DNA of 45,292 bases from NCBI GenBank assembly GCA_023143095.1, contig JAGLIF010000007.1:1-45292 (forward strand), written 5' to 3'. The notes under the pieces are model-generated. The model was given only the letters and a program-made list of their open reading frames with translations, was not told the origin of the DNA and searched no databases. Source of the DNA: Candidatus Altimarinota bacterium. GTDB lineage: Bacteria; Patescibacteriota; Gracilibacteria; UBA4473. A program made the translations under genes and the position numbers. How positions within the stretch are numbered: position 1 is the stretch's first letter; each line of letters begins with the position of its first letter. Of this stretch, positions 14,677 to 24,350 are shown in pieces.

Positions 14677-15945
14677 ATGAATAAATTAGCTCAAGTTTTT
14701 ACCACCAAGTCATTACGGGATAAGATTTTGTTTACAATCTTTATTCTTATTATTTTTCGAATTTTGGCACATATCACTATTCCTGGAGCGGATATCGAGA
14801 AGATTCGTTTTTTATTAGAAAATAAGGGACAAAATGCTCTTGGAATTTTTTCTCTTTTGACAGGAGGTGCAATGGAAAATTTTTCAATTATTTTGATGGG
14901 ATTGACGCCTTATATTAATGCATCCATCATTTTACAGCTTTTGACAGTAATTGTGCCTAGCTTGGAAAATCTTAAAAAAGAAGGTGAGCAAGGACAAAAA
15001 AAGATTAGCCAATATACACGGCTTTTGACGGTGCCGTTGGCATTCGTACAGAGCTACGGGATGATGACACTTATTAATAAATATTCCCCAGGGATTGTTG
15101 ATACGACAGATGCAGCCGTTATTTTACCGATGATGTTGATGGTAACAGCGGGAACTGTTGTATTGATTTGGCTTGGAGAACTTATTACTGAAAAAGGAAT
15201 TGGAAATGGAATTTCTCTTTTGATTTTTGCGGGAATTGTTTCGACTGTTCCACAACAGATTGCTGGAGCGTTTCAGTCTTCCTCTGCACCAGTCATTTTG
15301 GGGCTTGTGGTTGCAACGATTCTTTTGACAACTTTTGTAGTGTATGTTTCTGAAGGAGAACGACGCGTTCCGGTAATATATGCTTCGAAGAAATCTTCTG
15401 CGACGCAAAAATCCTTTTTGCCACTTAAAATCAATCAAGCAGGAATGATTCCAATTATTTTTGCGATTTCATTGGTTTCTTTTCCTTCGATTTTGGCGCA
15501 GTTTTTTATTCAATCGGAATCAGCGACTTTGCAAAAAATTGCAGAAATGTCTATAGAATTTTTTAATCCAGCGTCTCCAGGACTCTATTATAATATTTTA
15601 TATGCACTTTTGATTTTTGGGTTTACTTATTTTTATGTTTCATTGGTTTTTGAACCAAAGAAGATTGCCGATAATATCCAGAAAAGAAGTGGGTTTATTC
15701 CAGGATATCGTCCAGGAAAGGAAACCGAAAAGTTTTTGGAAATAACTACGAATCGACTTTGTTTTTGGGGAGGTTCTTTTTTGGCTTTTGTAGCGATTTT
15801 TCCACTAATTTTTACGAATTGGCTTGGAAGTGGGGTAGCATTGTTTATCTCTGGTGCAGGAATAATTATTGTTGTATCAGTGGTGCTCGATTTAATCCGA
15901 AGAATTAACGCTCAGTTGGTTATGCAGGATTATGATAAGTTGTAA
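14677..15945 (+). CDS. secY: Protein translocase subunit SecY
   Basis: Channel-forming core of the Sec translocon in the inner membrane. 422 residues with about ten hydrophobic segments. Family marks: N-terminal TKSLRDKILFTIFILIIFRILAHITIPG, LTPYINASIILQLLTVIVPSLENLKKEGEQGQKKISQYTRLLT, GIGNGISLLIFAGIV, and the C-terminal GFIPGYRPGKETEKFLEITTNRLCFWGGSFLAFVAIFP. It closes the ribosomal cluster. The adk, map, infA, rpsM, rpsK, rpsD and rpoA genes that often follow are not here. The downstream junction holds a repeat hairpin and a convergent gene. Confidence 0.98.
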   Translation: MNKLAQVFTTKSLRDKILFTIFILIIFRILAHITIPGADIEKIRFLLENKGQNALGIFSLLTGGAMENFSIILMGLTPYINASIILQLLTVIVPSLENLKKEGEQGQKKISQYTRLLTVPLAFVQSYGMMTLINKYSPGIVDTTDAAVILPMMLMVTAGTVVLIWLGELITEKGIGNGISLLIFAGIVSTVPQQIAGAFQSSSAPVILGLVVATILLTTFVVYVSEGERRVPVIYASKKSSATQKSFLPLKINQAGMIPIIFAISLVSFPSILAQFFIQSESATLQKIAEMSIEFFNPASPGLYYNILYALLIFGFTYFYVSLVFEPKKIADNIQKRSGFIPGYRPGKETEKFLEITTNRLCFWGGSFLAFVAIFPLIFTNWLGSGVALFISGAGIIIVVSVVLDLIRRINAQLVMQDYDKL

Positions 15946-15956
15946 TTAAAAATAAT

Positions 15957-16003
15957 TGTCTTCCCGTTCTTGAAACGGGATCTAATTCATTTAAGTCCGG
16001 ACT
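15957..16003. repeat. Repeat hairpin at the secY / surface-gene convergent junction
   Basis: TTGTCTTCCCGTTCTTGAAA then CGGGATCTA: CCCGTT and AACGGG form a stem. This is the core hairpin of the dispersed composite repeat. A half copy of the AAGTCCGGACT palindrome follows at 15992. It may serve as a two-way terminator for secY (stop 15943-15945) and the minus-strand gene ending at 16009. Confidence 0.65.
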
Positions 16004-16008
16004 TTGTT

Positions 16009-18477
16009 TTACTTCTCAGCTTCCACGATAAGTTTAGCGGCTTGACCGCGTGTAAGGTATCTGTTTGGCCAGAAGCGACCATCCGAGAATCCTTGCACCA
16101 TTTTTTGATTAAATGCGGTTAGAACCCAAAATTTTTCCCATCCAGGTGTATCAGGGAAAGGGAGGTTGGTTGGTGGTGTCCAGTCTTCTGGTTGAATTAC
16201 CCCTTTAATTGCTAATAAAATTTTTACGGCTTCTGCTCTTGAGAGATTTTGGTGAGGACGAAAGGTTTGGTCAGAATATCCGTGGATAACATTTTTCTCT
16301 GCTAAGAAATTAGCTGCTTTCGCAATTTTGGAGTTTTCATCTAAATCTCCAAATCGGTATACATTTTCTATCATTTTCCATTCTTCTCCATAAAAATATT
16401 GAGCGGACATTTTAACAAATTCTCCTCGAGTAATTTTTTGATCAGGGAGTGCATTGCCGTTTGCCGATAAAGGAAGAATAAATTGGTCAGCAAGAATTTT
16501 TAAATACCCATTGGCCCAATGATTTGTATGAAATCCGTTCCAGAAAAAATAGTCAGATGGAAGAGCTTTTTCTCGAGAACCTTCACGAATAGAGAGACAT
16601 CGTAAATCTTTATGACAAAAATCAATTTCATTTGCCAGTCCAAATAGTTCGCCTAAAAGTTCAGGGAAAGCTAAAAACAAATCTTTTTGTGCAGGAGAGA
16701 AAGGAGCGAGTGTTATTAACTTTTCAGTCTTATTTTTTTCATGAAAATTGAATTGTTGCCAAACCTTTTCATTCAAATAAAATGGTATATTTTTGATAAA
16801 TTTAGCAGTAGATGGAGGGTAGAATATTTCAGGATTTTCTAGTGCAAAAATTTCTCGCCAAAGTTCTTTTTTTGAAGTTTGTGCAAGCACATTCCTTACT
16901 GTAATGGGATTGGTTGGTTCGGAGAAGATGGAAGTTTTTATTCCAAAAGTTCGAGCAATTGAAATAAGGGCTTTTATCGATTCTTCTGAAATCAGAGATG
17001 GATCATTGAGTTTGCAGAAAGTTCTTAAAATGTGTGCTATTTTACGGGCTCCCCAGAGACGGGGAAGAAAATTTTCCAGTTCACTGTGAGTAGGAGTTTT
17101 CCCAGAAAATTCTCGACTGACAAAAAGCGGAAAAACATAAGGGGAAAAGAATTTTTGTACTAGAGGTAAAAACTCACTTTGTTTTGGATATTTTTGTTGA
17201 AAAGATTTGGCTTCAAGAGGGGGAAGTTGGGCGTTCCACTTTTCCCAAAACTCTTCTGATTCGATGAAAAAATATGGGGTACGGAATAAGTTTAAACGAT
17301 TACCGCCAGAGTGGTGAGTCAAAAGATCTAAATCGTTTTTATCAAAAGAAAAATCGAGAGTAAAAATGGGAAAATCCCATGTCTGAATGGTTTTGAGCTC
17401 ATCAGAGGAAAGAGATAAATCTTGAAAATCTCCTAAAAGCAGTACACCAAGATTTGGTGTTTTTTTAAAATTTTCTAAAATTGTAAAGATTTTTCCAAAA
17501 TCGGTTTTTTCGGTAGGTTTCGTTTGTTTAAAAATTTTGAAAAATTTTTCACGCAAGTCTTGTGAATTAGATTCAAATCCATCTGTTTTTTCTTTGATTT
17601 CTTTTTGGTTAAAAAAAATGAGTTGAATAGTTGTTGTTTTTTGGATTTTTTCTAAAAATTCTTGAAGTATGTCTCCGATTCGGTTCCAAGGAGATCCAAA
17701 AACGGATCCTGATGTATCTACTAATATCAGGATTTTTTCAAAATTTTGTGTGGGATGGTCTGTTTTTAGGTTTCCATGATAGATGGCATTAAATGCTGGA
17801 AAATTTAAGGCAGGATTTTCTGTTTCGGAAAAGAAAAAAGAAAAGTTTTCTTGAGGTATAAAATTAGTTTCTTTTTTCATCCATACGATTTGGTTTTCCA
17901 ATCGAAAACTTTTGGCGACGCTTGAAAAAATAGGTAAGAAATGGAGAATTGGACGAGGACGAATGATTGAAAGTACTAACTCAAAATTTTTGCTTAAAAT
18001 CTCATCATTTAAAAAAAGTTCGGAAAAGAAAAAATCATGTATGAAATCTAGTTTTTGTTGGTATTTGAGTTTTATTTCTACTGGTTTTTTACTTGGAAGT
18101 TCAAATGTATCGCTTACGAATGTTTTTGGCCATTTGGAGGGAGATAGTCGAAAGAATTGAACCATTTTGTGTTTCTTGGCTTTTTCAAAAAGAAAGTTTA
18201 ATTTTTTCTGACCTGTCAGTATTTCAAAATCTTTTCCATTAGCATTTACAAAAAATTGTATGTTTTGAGCTGTTGAATTTAAAGGGAAAAAATATTCCAA
18301 GTTTTGTGTGACTTCGGAATTGTTTTGAATGGTTTCGACGATTTCTATTTGAAAAATATCCTGATTGATTTCGATATGAATTTTTTGATCTAAGCGTTCA
18401 AAAATAGGGGCATCGACAAAAAAGGCAGAAATGGGATTAATCCAACAAAAACTAAGACCGAAAAAAATTTTTTTCAC
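16009..18477 (-). CDS. Exported VIT / von Willebrand A protein with C-terminal SLH domains
   Basis: 822-residue surface protein; start GTG 18477 (MKKIFFGLSFCWINPISAFF, a signal peptide of about 20 residues). Domains in order: a VIT-like beta domain (about 25-215), a vWA domain (about 246-430) opened by the metal-site motif DTSGS (254-258), a helical linker, then three S-layer-homology repeats (about 645-822) with ITRGEFVKMSAQYF, LSRAEAVKILLA and LTRGQAAKLIVEAEK. SLH repeats bind cell-wall polymers, so the protein is expected on the cell surface with its vWA domain exposed for binding. VIT plus vWA resembles inter-alpha-trypsin-inhibitor-type proteins found across bacteria. It lies downstream of the PKD/pilin operon on the same strand, but a repeat of about 120 bp separates them. 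Confidence 0.85.
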   Translation of the reverse strand: MKKIFFGLSFCWINPISAFFVDAPIFERLDQKIHIEINQDIFQIEIVETIQNNSEVTQNLEYFFPLNSTAQNIQFFVNANGKDFEILTGQKKLNFLFEKAKKHKMVQFFRLSPSKWPKTFVSDTFELPSKKPVEIKLKYQQKLDFIHDFFFSELFLNDEILSKNFELVLSIIRPRPILHFLPIFSSVAKSFRLENQIVWMKKETNFIPQENFSFFFSETENPALNFPAFNAIYHGNLKTDHPTQNFEKILILVDTSGSVFGSPWNRIGDILQEFLEKIQKTTTIQLIFFNQKEIKEKTDGFESNSQDLREKFFKIFKQTKPTEKTDFGKIFTILENFKKTPNLGVLLLGDFQDLSLSSDELKTIQTWDFPIFTLDFSFDKNDLDLLTHHSGGNRLNLFRTPYFFIESEEFWEKWNAQLPPLEAKSFQQKYPKQSEFLPLVQKFFSPYVFPLFVSREFSGKTPTHSELENFLPRLWGARKIAHILRTFCKLNDPSLISEESIKALISIARTFGIKTSIFSEPTNPITVRNVLAQTSKKELWREIFALENPEIFYPPSTAKFIKNIPFYLNEKVWQQFNFHEKNKTEKLITLAPFSPAQKDLFLAFPELLGELFGLANEIDFCHKDLRCLSIREGSREKALPSDYFFWNGFHTNHWANGYLKILADQFILPLSANGNALPDQKITRGEFVKMSAQYFYGEEWKMIENVYRFGDLDENSKIAKAANFLAEKNVIHGYSDQTFRPHQNLSRAEAVKILLAIKGVIQPEDWTPPTNLPFPDTPGWEKFWVLTAFNQKMVQGFSDGRFWPNRYLTRGQAAKLIVEAEK

Positions 18478-18527
18478 ACATTAATTTTAAATTAACAATG
18501 CTTTTGAATCAAATAATTTTTCAAACA

Positions 18528-18600
18528 CAAAATATCGTAGATCCCGTTTCAAGAACGGGAAGACATTTTTTTATTGTGAGTTTATTTATCAGTGTTTCCT
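18528..18600. repeat. Composite repeat between two surface-protein genes
   Basis: Core CAAAATATCGTAGATCC, hairpin CCCGTTTCAAGAACGGG, GAAGAC, then the end sequence TTTATCAGTGTTTCCT. Its last base is the first base of the complement of the TAA stop of the PKD gene at 18600-18602. Confidence 0.75.
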
Positions 18601-20756
18601 TATTTAATTTCAATTTCTTTAATTGTTTCAGCAATAATATTATGTTGATCAACTAGTTGAAGCTTAATTTTATAAATTCCTGGTGTTTTATAAGTATGTG
18701 TTATCGGTTTTGGATTGTATTGTTTTTGAGTGTAACCATCTCCAAAATCCCAAGAGTATTCTTTAATAAGTCCTTTGGAAGTATTGGGGTTGAATTCTAC
18801 TTCTAGAGGAGCTTTTCCTATTTTGGGGGTAAAATTGAAATCAGATTTTACAACTGGTATTCGCACAGAAACGAGAGTGTCGGTATAACTAGTTTTTCCT
18901 TTAGAAGTAAGGATTGTAAGTTTTACTGTAAAATTACCAATAGTTTCAAAAAGATATGAGATTTTTGCACCATAATGGATGGGGTCTCCGTCTGGGAATT
19001 CCCAAATATAATCTACAATTTCTCCTTCATCAACGGCTGAACCAGAACCGTCGAAGTCAACGCGAAGCGGAACTTCTCCAGCGGAAGGTTCTGTGTGGAT
19101 TTTAGCTCGAAGTCCAGATCGTTCTACTTTAACTATTTGGATTTTTTCATAGGTTTTTTCATCAGCATCGATAATTATGAGTTTAACTTCATAGATGCCG
19201 GCTTTTCGGAAGGTATGTTTTACCGCCTTGGAAAATTCATCAATAATTCCATCATTTTCAAAATCCCACTGCCACTCAAAAGCGTTTCGAATTTCAGATT
19301 TAGAAGAATCGAAAGAAACATCAAAAGGGACAACTCCGTAAAGGATTCCATCTTTATTTGTTGTGGCAGGTGTTGTTCTGATAAAAAGATTAGCTTTGGA
19401 ATTATCAGGCGAAACTTTAATTGTCTTTGTAATTTTATTTCGTTCCCCTAAGTCATTTTGAACAGTGAGGGAAACTTCATATTCGCCTGGATTTCTAAAA
19501 ACACGCTGCAATTTTCTTCCTGTAAAAGGTTCAGTGTCACCAGTTACAAACCATTCAAATCTAGTGATTTGTCCTTCTTTTACAAAAGAATTAGAACCGT
19601 CAAAAGAAAGTTTTAGTGGAGCATATCCTTCAAATGATCCATCGGCAGTGATTTCTGCACGGAGACTTCCTTCTGGGTTTTTTACATTAATAATGGTTTC
19701 AACAACATCAAAGTCATGGTTTGATCCCGTAACACGAAGTTGAACTTTGTATTCACCGAATTGAGTAAAAATTTTTTCAACAGATGGTGTTTCTTGTCGA
19801 ATTTCAAACTCACCATCTCCGTCTAAATCCCATTCGTAAAGAATAATTTCACCATCAGGATCACGAGATTCAAGAGCGTTGAATTCAACTTTAAGTGGAA
19901 ATGGTCCAGAGTCTGGAGAGGCGATAAGAGAAGCGAGTACTGATTCATTTGAAATAATAACCAATTTTTTCGAAAGAAAAGAAACCTCTTTTACTTCTTT
20001 TTCTGAAAAATAGGAAACATTGGCCGTTACTGGAAATCGTCCACCGTTTTCGCCTTTGTCTAAAAAACGATGTGTTACTTTTGGACCAGAACCATCAACA
20101 ATATTATCTCCGTTAAAATCCCAATTAATTTGTCGGATTAATTCTGGATTAATGTTTGCAAAAAGTTGTTCGCCTATATCAAAACTGATTTGTATTGGAG
20201 CACTTAACCCAACAACATTAGAAGGCTCAGTATTGATCAAGGATTCATCATCTGTTTGTACTATTTCTCCATGAAGCGTAGAAATAAACCAAAAAAAGAA
20301 AACCCAAATACCGCAAATAGAAACAAACAGTAAGGAATAAAGTCCTGCTTTTGCAAAAATGGTTTTTCGGTTAATAGCATCTTTATCTGTCATTAATCCT
20401 TGGAAGAGGAAAATGAGAGACAAGATGAGTAATATAAGTGCTAACAGGCCGAAAATAGCATTGGTCATTGTTTGCAATAAACTTTTAAGACCAAGGGCTT
20501 TTATGCCAAGTGTTTCAAAAAGAGGATTTGATACATTTCCACTAACAGTACCCCAAAAGACGAGACCATAAAAAAGAGCTAAAAGAACAAAACCAATACC
20601 TAAAATTCCTAAAAGAAAAGTTTGTGGTCGCATTTTTTTTATTTTCTGTTGCGGCTGTTCAGCCTTTTCTTTTTTTATCGAAACATTTTTATCTTCCTTT
20701 TTTTGTGGAAAATTTGGATTGATAGAATCGTTGTTTGGTAAGTTTTCTTCTAGCAT
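18600..20756 (-). CDS. Membrane-anchored protein with about six PKD domains
   Basis: 718 residues, last gene of a four-gene minus-strand operon. The N-terminal 45 residues are charged and probably cytosolic. Three membrane helices follow (about 46-70, 97-119, 134-160). The rest is outside the membrane and made of about six PKD-type beta domains (from about 185 to the end). Each has the diagnostic WDF.GDG or WDLDGDGE-like strand and a VTLT/VKLxI final strand (for example ISFDIG...INWDFNGDN, YEWDLDGDGEFE, YSWDFGDGYTQ). PKD domains are protein- or glycan-binding spacers. The stop codon is shared with a dispersed repeat. The gene upstream ends 65 bp away. No catalytic domain is seen. A structural part of a cell-surface machine is likely; that is inference from context. 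Confidence 0.82.
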   Translation of the reverse strand: MLEENLPNNDSINPNFPQKKEDKNVSIKKEKAEQPQQKIKKMRPQTFLLGILGIGFVLLALFYGLVFWGTVSGNVSNPLFETLGIKALGLKSLLQTMTNAIFGLLALILLILSLIFLFQGLMTDKDAINRKTIFAKAGLYSLLFVSICGIWVFFFWFISTLHGEIVQTDDESLINTEPSNVVGLSAPIQISFDIGEQLFANINPELIRQINWDFNGDNIVDGSGPKVTHRFLDKGENGGRFPVTANVSYFSEKEVKEVSFLSKKLVIISNESVLASLIASPDSGPFPLKVEFNALESRDPDGEIILYEWDLDGDGEFEIRQETPSVEKIFTQFGEYKVQLRVTGSNHDFDVVETIINVKNPEGSLRAEITADGSFEGYAPLKLSFDGSNSFVKEGQITRFEWFVTGDTEPFTGRKLQRVFRNPGEYEVSLTVQNDLGERNKITKTIKVSPDNSKANLFIRTTPATTNKDGILYGVVPFDVSFDSSKSEIRNAFEWQWDFENDGIIDEFSKAVKHTFRKAGIYEVKLIIIDADEKTYEKIQIVKVERSGLRAKIHTEPSAGEVPLRVDFDGSGSAVDEGEIVDYIWEFPDGDPIHYGAKISYLFETIGNFTVKLTILTSKGKTSYTDTLVSVRIPVVKSDFNFTPKIGKAPLEVEFNPNTSKGLIKEYSWDFGDGYTQKQYNPKPITHTYKTPGIYKIKLQLVDQHNIIAETIKEIEIK

Positions 20757-20821
20757 TTTGGGAATATATTTATTTCTTTTACTTTTACTTTATTCTTTTA
20801 GAAAAAAAGAAAAAGAAGTCT

Positions 20822-23800
20822 TTAATAATTTTTTTCTTGAATTTTAATGATAAGGCTATCGGAAATAGTAGAAATTCCGTCAGAAACAGTTAATCGTAAA
20901 GTATGAAGGCCTTCTCTTTTGAATTGAAGAGTTATGTTTTGTCCAGATCGTTTAATTTCTCTTCCAACTTCCCATTCAAAAAACAAAGGTTTATCAGATG
21001 AATGCTGCAATCTTCCATAAAAGAAGAATTTTGTATTAACAGTTCCAGTAATATCAGCAAAAACAAAGGCATCATTTTCTGGATCAGGATTGCTTTCTAT
21101 ATTTGATAATTGTATATCTATTTGATCTAATTGTAGTTGTAAAAGCCTTTGTTTTTCTGGATCTGTTTCTTTTTCAAGCTCTTTAAGTTTTTGATTTCTG
21201 ATAAATTCTAACCGTTCTTTAGACCATTCGTTTTTTGCAAAAAAAGGATTGGAACCTAGTTTTTTTAATTCTTCATTGATTTGATTGATCTCTTCTTGTA
21301 AGAGTCTTCGTTTTTCTGGATCTGTTTCATTTTCTAAGTTGGCCTGTTTTTTTTCTAAAACCTCCTTTAATTGTATTTCGATAAGAGAATCGAGTCCTTT
21401 TTTCATAAAACTGGTAAGTTTTTTATTTAATCCTAATTCCTCATTGATTTGATCAAGTTCTTTTAGTAGTTGTTTTCGTTTTTCTGGATTTGTTTCTTTA
21501 TTTAGTTCTGCTTCTTTTTTTGTTTTTAATTGTTCAAGAATTTGAGATTGTTTCTTCAATGTTGAAGGAGTTGTATTACTATTTTGATTATTGACTAATG
21601 GTTTCAATTCGGATTCTATCTGTGCAATTTCGTCTAGTAAAGACTGATATTTTGCAGGATCAGTTTCTGTAGCTAATTGGAATTCTTTTTCTTTTATTAA
21701 TCCATTTAATTCAGATATTTTATTTTTAATTGCAGAAGAATTTAATTCAGAAGCAACGATTTCAAGTGTTTTAATTTCGTTATCGATAGCGTTTATTTTT
21801 TGTTGAATTTCTTTTCTTGCCTCTGGGTTAGATTCTTCTTGAAACATTTTCAAAAGGTCTTCTTTATCTTTTTTAAGTGCTTGGATAGTTCCTTTTATAG
21901 ATTCTGCTTTGAGAGAAAAAGGAGTTTCTGAAATTTTTTCTAAACTTTTATTAAGTTCATCAATTTCTGCTTGAAGAGCATTTTGTTCTTCTGTTGTTTT
22001 GCTAGCTGAAAGTTGTTCTTGTTTTTCTTTTAGAGTATTTTCAAGAATATCTTTTAATGGTGAACTAAAAGGATCGTAGCTATCAATCATCTTTTCAGAA
22101 GAAACAATGCCTAATTGCAAAAGGTCTCCTTGGGAGATATTTTCTTTTTGAGAGGTTGTTTCAATTGCTAAAAGGGGAGCTAATTCTTTTTCTAGTTGAT
22201 CAAGTTCTTTTGATAAAATTTTATATTTTTCAGGATCAGTTTCATTGTTCAATTGAGCTCTTTTATTTGCTATTGATTCATTTAGTTTATTGATGGTTTC
22301 TATTGTATCAATTATAGTGATACTTACAGTATCTGTGGCGGTGAATTCTCCGTCAGAAACAGTAACATTAACAGTATAGATTCCTGGTTCAGAATATTTG
22401 TAAGAAGCATTTTTTATGTATAGTTTCCCACCGTCGCCCATATCCCAAGAATAAACTAGATAATCATTATTAGGATCAGTAGTCTCTGGGAAAAATCTAA
22501 AAACAGTATTGATACTTCCTTTATTGTTACTTTCGTTGATTTGAATGATTGGAGCTAGATTTTCTTCAGGAGGAGGTGCATTTGGATCAACTTCTGTTAC
22601 TGTTATCGAAATAGAATCTTTTGCGGTGAGTTCCCCGTCAGAGACATTGGCGGTTACAGTATAAGTACCAGGTTTATCGTATTTGTGAGAACTAGATTGT
22701 CCGTAGGATTTAAATCCATCACCCATTATCCAAACAAAATCTAAATTATCATTGTTTGGGTCTGAGGTGTTGAGGAGGAAACGAAAAAGAGTATTAGTAT
22801 CTCCTTGTTTTTGAATTTCATTAATCTTAATAATTGGAGGCAGATTTTCGTCGGTTTTTTTCTCTGTTATTGGTTTGTTTAATTCGTCTATTTTATCAGT
22901 TGAATCAGTTTCTTCTACTTTAATGGTTATGTTATCTTCGGTAACAAGTTCTCCGTCTGAAACTTTAACATTAACAGTATAGGTTCCTGGTGTTGCGTAT
23001 TTGTATGCTACATTTTGTATATACATTTTTCCACCATCGCCCATATCCCAAACATAAGAAAGATAGTCATTGTCAGGATCAGTAGCGTCTAAATAGAAAG
23101 AAAAAAGAGTAGAAGTATTTCCAATGGTTTTATTTTCTCTAATTTGTGCTGTAGGGGCTTGATTTCCTTCAGTTGCAGTTGTTTCACCAGTTGTTTTATC
23201 TTCCGAAATGGTTATATCCATAGAAGCTTCTGTTTCATCGATACCATCAGAAACTTTTAATTTAACTGTAACTTTTCCAGTTTCAGTGAATTTTTTTGAG
23301 ACATTTTGAGTAAACTTTTGTTCTCCATTAGGGAATGTCCATTCATATTGTAAATAGTCATTATCGTCATCAGAACCTTTTCCATAAAATAAAAAAGTAG
23401 TGTCGAGATTTCCTAGATTACTTGGGGAAACTTGAATATAGGCTGTTGGAGTAGCATTTTCCATATTGCTTGTCACTTCTAGTACATTGTCAGAAATTTT
23501 TACTGTTTGTCCGCCTGAATTATCAACAATGGTTACTTTAAAAGTATAATAATGTTTTCCAGCGGTTTGAGATAAATTAAAAATAGCGTTATCAACAGTT
23601 GTGATTTGAGCAAATTTAGTACTAGCGTTTTCTATTACTTCAAAACGGTATTGTTCAATTTTTCCGTCAATATCATTGGCATCGACAGAAACGGTTACAC
23701 TTAGTGCTCCTAAAGTGGGATCTTTTTTAAATTTAATAGAGGTTATTTTAGGAGGAGTATTTTCCATTATAACTGTTACTGTTTCTTCATCTTTACTATT

Positions 23801-24328
23801 AGATTCGCCTTTTTGAGAAGCGATAAGTTTTATTGAATATTTGCCTGCTTTTGTTATGGCGTAAGGAAGTTGTTCACTTGTATAACTTTGTCCGTTTACT
23901 ATCCAAGAAATATTAACATTTTTGGTTTGTCCTTCTTTATCAAATGATTCTGAAGAAAAATTGATAGTTTGATCGGCTGTTATGTAAATAGTTTTCGAAA
24001 GTGTATCCTTACCATCTACAGATACTTTTAAGATAGCAGTTGGTATTCCATCGTTTGTAACATAGATAGGTTTCTTAACAGTATTTTCTCTTGTTCCAGA
24101 TGAAACCTTTAGAGTAACTTCGTTTTTTCCTGTTTTGTTGAAAATATGTTCAACTGTAGGACCATATTTAGTTTCTCCATCAGGGAATGTCCATTCAAAA
24201 TTAGTGGCATTTGGACTATTGGCTTTAAAGGTTGCGACTTTTCCTTTTACAACAGAATAAACAGAAGCAGCTTGAGCAAGATTGCTAAAGAGACAAGATA
24301 GAACACAAAAGAATAGAAGTTTTTTCAT
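20822..24328 (-). CDS. Giant secreted PKD protein with coiled-coil hairpin repeats
   Basis: 1168 residues with a clear signal peptide (MKKLLFFCVLSCLFSNLAQA). About seven PKD-like beta domains follow (roughly 20-680), with NFEWTFPDGE, YEWTFPNGEQ, YVWDMGDGGK, FVWIMGDGFK and YSWDMGDGGK. Residues about 685-1065 are helical: seven related units with the pattern ETDPEK-x-LL-x-ELDQI-x-EL, each a likely helix-turn-helix hairpin. One last PKD-like domain closes the protein (about 1075-1168). No membrane helix or cell-wall signal is visible after the signal peptide. It sits between a pilin-like/PKD protein and the membrane-anchored PKD protein, 22 bp and 65 bp away. A rod or stalk is plausible, but no enzymatic role can be read. 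Confidence 0.82.
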   Translation of the reverse strand: MKKLLFFCVLSCLFSNLAQAASVYSVVKGKVATFKANSPNATNFEWTFPDGETKYGPTVEHIFNKTGKNEVTLKVSSGTRENTVKKPIYVTNDGIPTAILKVSVDGKDTLSKTIYITADQTINFSSESFDKEGQTKNVNISWIVNGQSYTSEQLPYAITKAGKYSIKLIASQKGESNSKDEETVTVIMENTPPKITSIKFKKDPTLGALSVTVSVDANDIDGKIEQYRFEVIENASTKFAQITTVDNAIFNLSQTAGKHYYTFKVTIVDNSGGQTVKISDNVLEVTSNMENATPTAYIQVSPSNLGNLDTTFLFYGKGSDDDNDYLQYEWTFPNGEQKFTQNVSKKFTETGKVTVKLKVSDGIDETEASMDITISEDKTTGETTATEGNQAPTAQIRENKTIGNTSTLFSFYLDATDPDNDYLSYVWDMGDGGKMYIQNVAYKYATPGTYTVNVKVSDGELVTEDNITIKVEETDSTDKIDELNKPITEKKTDENLPPIIKINEIQKQGDTNTLFRFLLNTSDPNNDNLDFVWIMGDGFKSYGQSSSHKYDKPGTYTVTANVSDGELTAKDSISITVTEVDPNAPPPEENLAPIIQINESNNKGSINTVFRFFPETTDPNNDYLVYSWDMGDGGKLYIKNASYKYSEPGIYTVNVTVSDGEFTATDTVSITIIDTIETINKLNESIANKRAQLNNETDPEKYKILSKELDQLEKELAPLLAIETTSQKENISQGDLLQLGIVSSEKMIDSYDPFSSPLKDILENTLKEKQEQLSASKTTEEQNALQAEIDELNKSLEKISETPFSLKAESIKGTIQALKKDKEDLLKMFQEESNPEARKEIQQKINAIDNEIKTLEIVASELNSSAIKNKISELNGLIKEKEFQLATETDPAKYQSLLDEIAQIESELKPLVNNQNSNTTPSTLKKQSQILEQLKTKKEAELNKETNPEKRKQLLKELDQINEELGLNKKLTSFMKKGLDSLIEIQLKEVLEKKQANLENETDPEKRRLLQEEINQINEELKKLGSNPFFAKNEWSKERLEFIRNQKLKELEKETDPEKQRLLQLQLDQIDIQLSNIESNPDPENDAFVFADITGTVNTKFFFYGRLQHSSDKPLFFEWEVGREIKRSGQNITLQFKREGLHTLRLTVSDGISTISDSLIIKIQEKNY

Positions 24329-24333
24329 TTTTA

Positions 24334-24350
24334 TTTTTTCAGTGTTTCTT
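24334..24350. repeat. End-sequence-like repeat between two operon genes
   Basis: TTTTTTCAGTGTTTCTT resembles the end sequence TTTATCAGTGTTTCCTT. It fills most of the 21-bp gap between the PKD gene start (24328) and the preceding TAA stop (24350-24352). With only partial identity, descent is uncertain. Confidence 0.4.
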
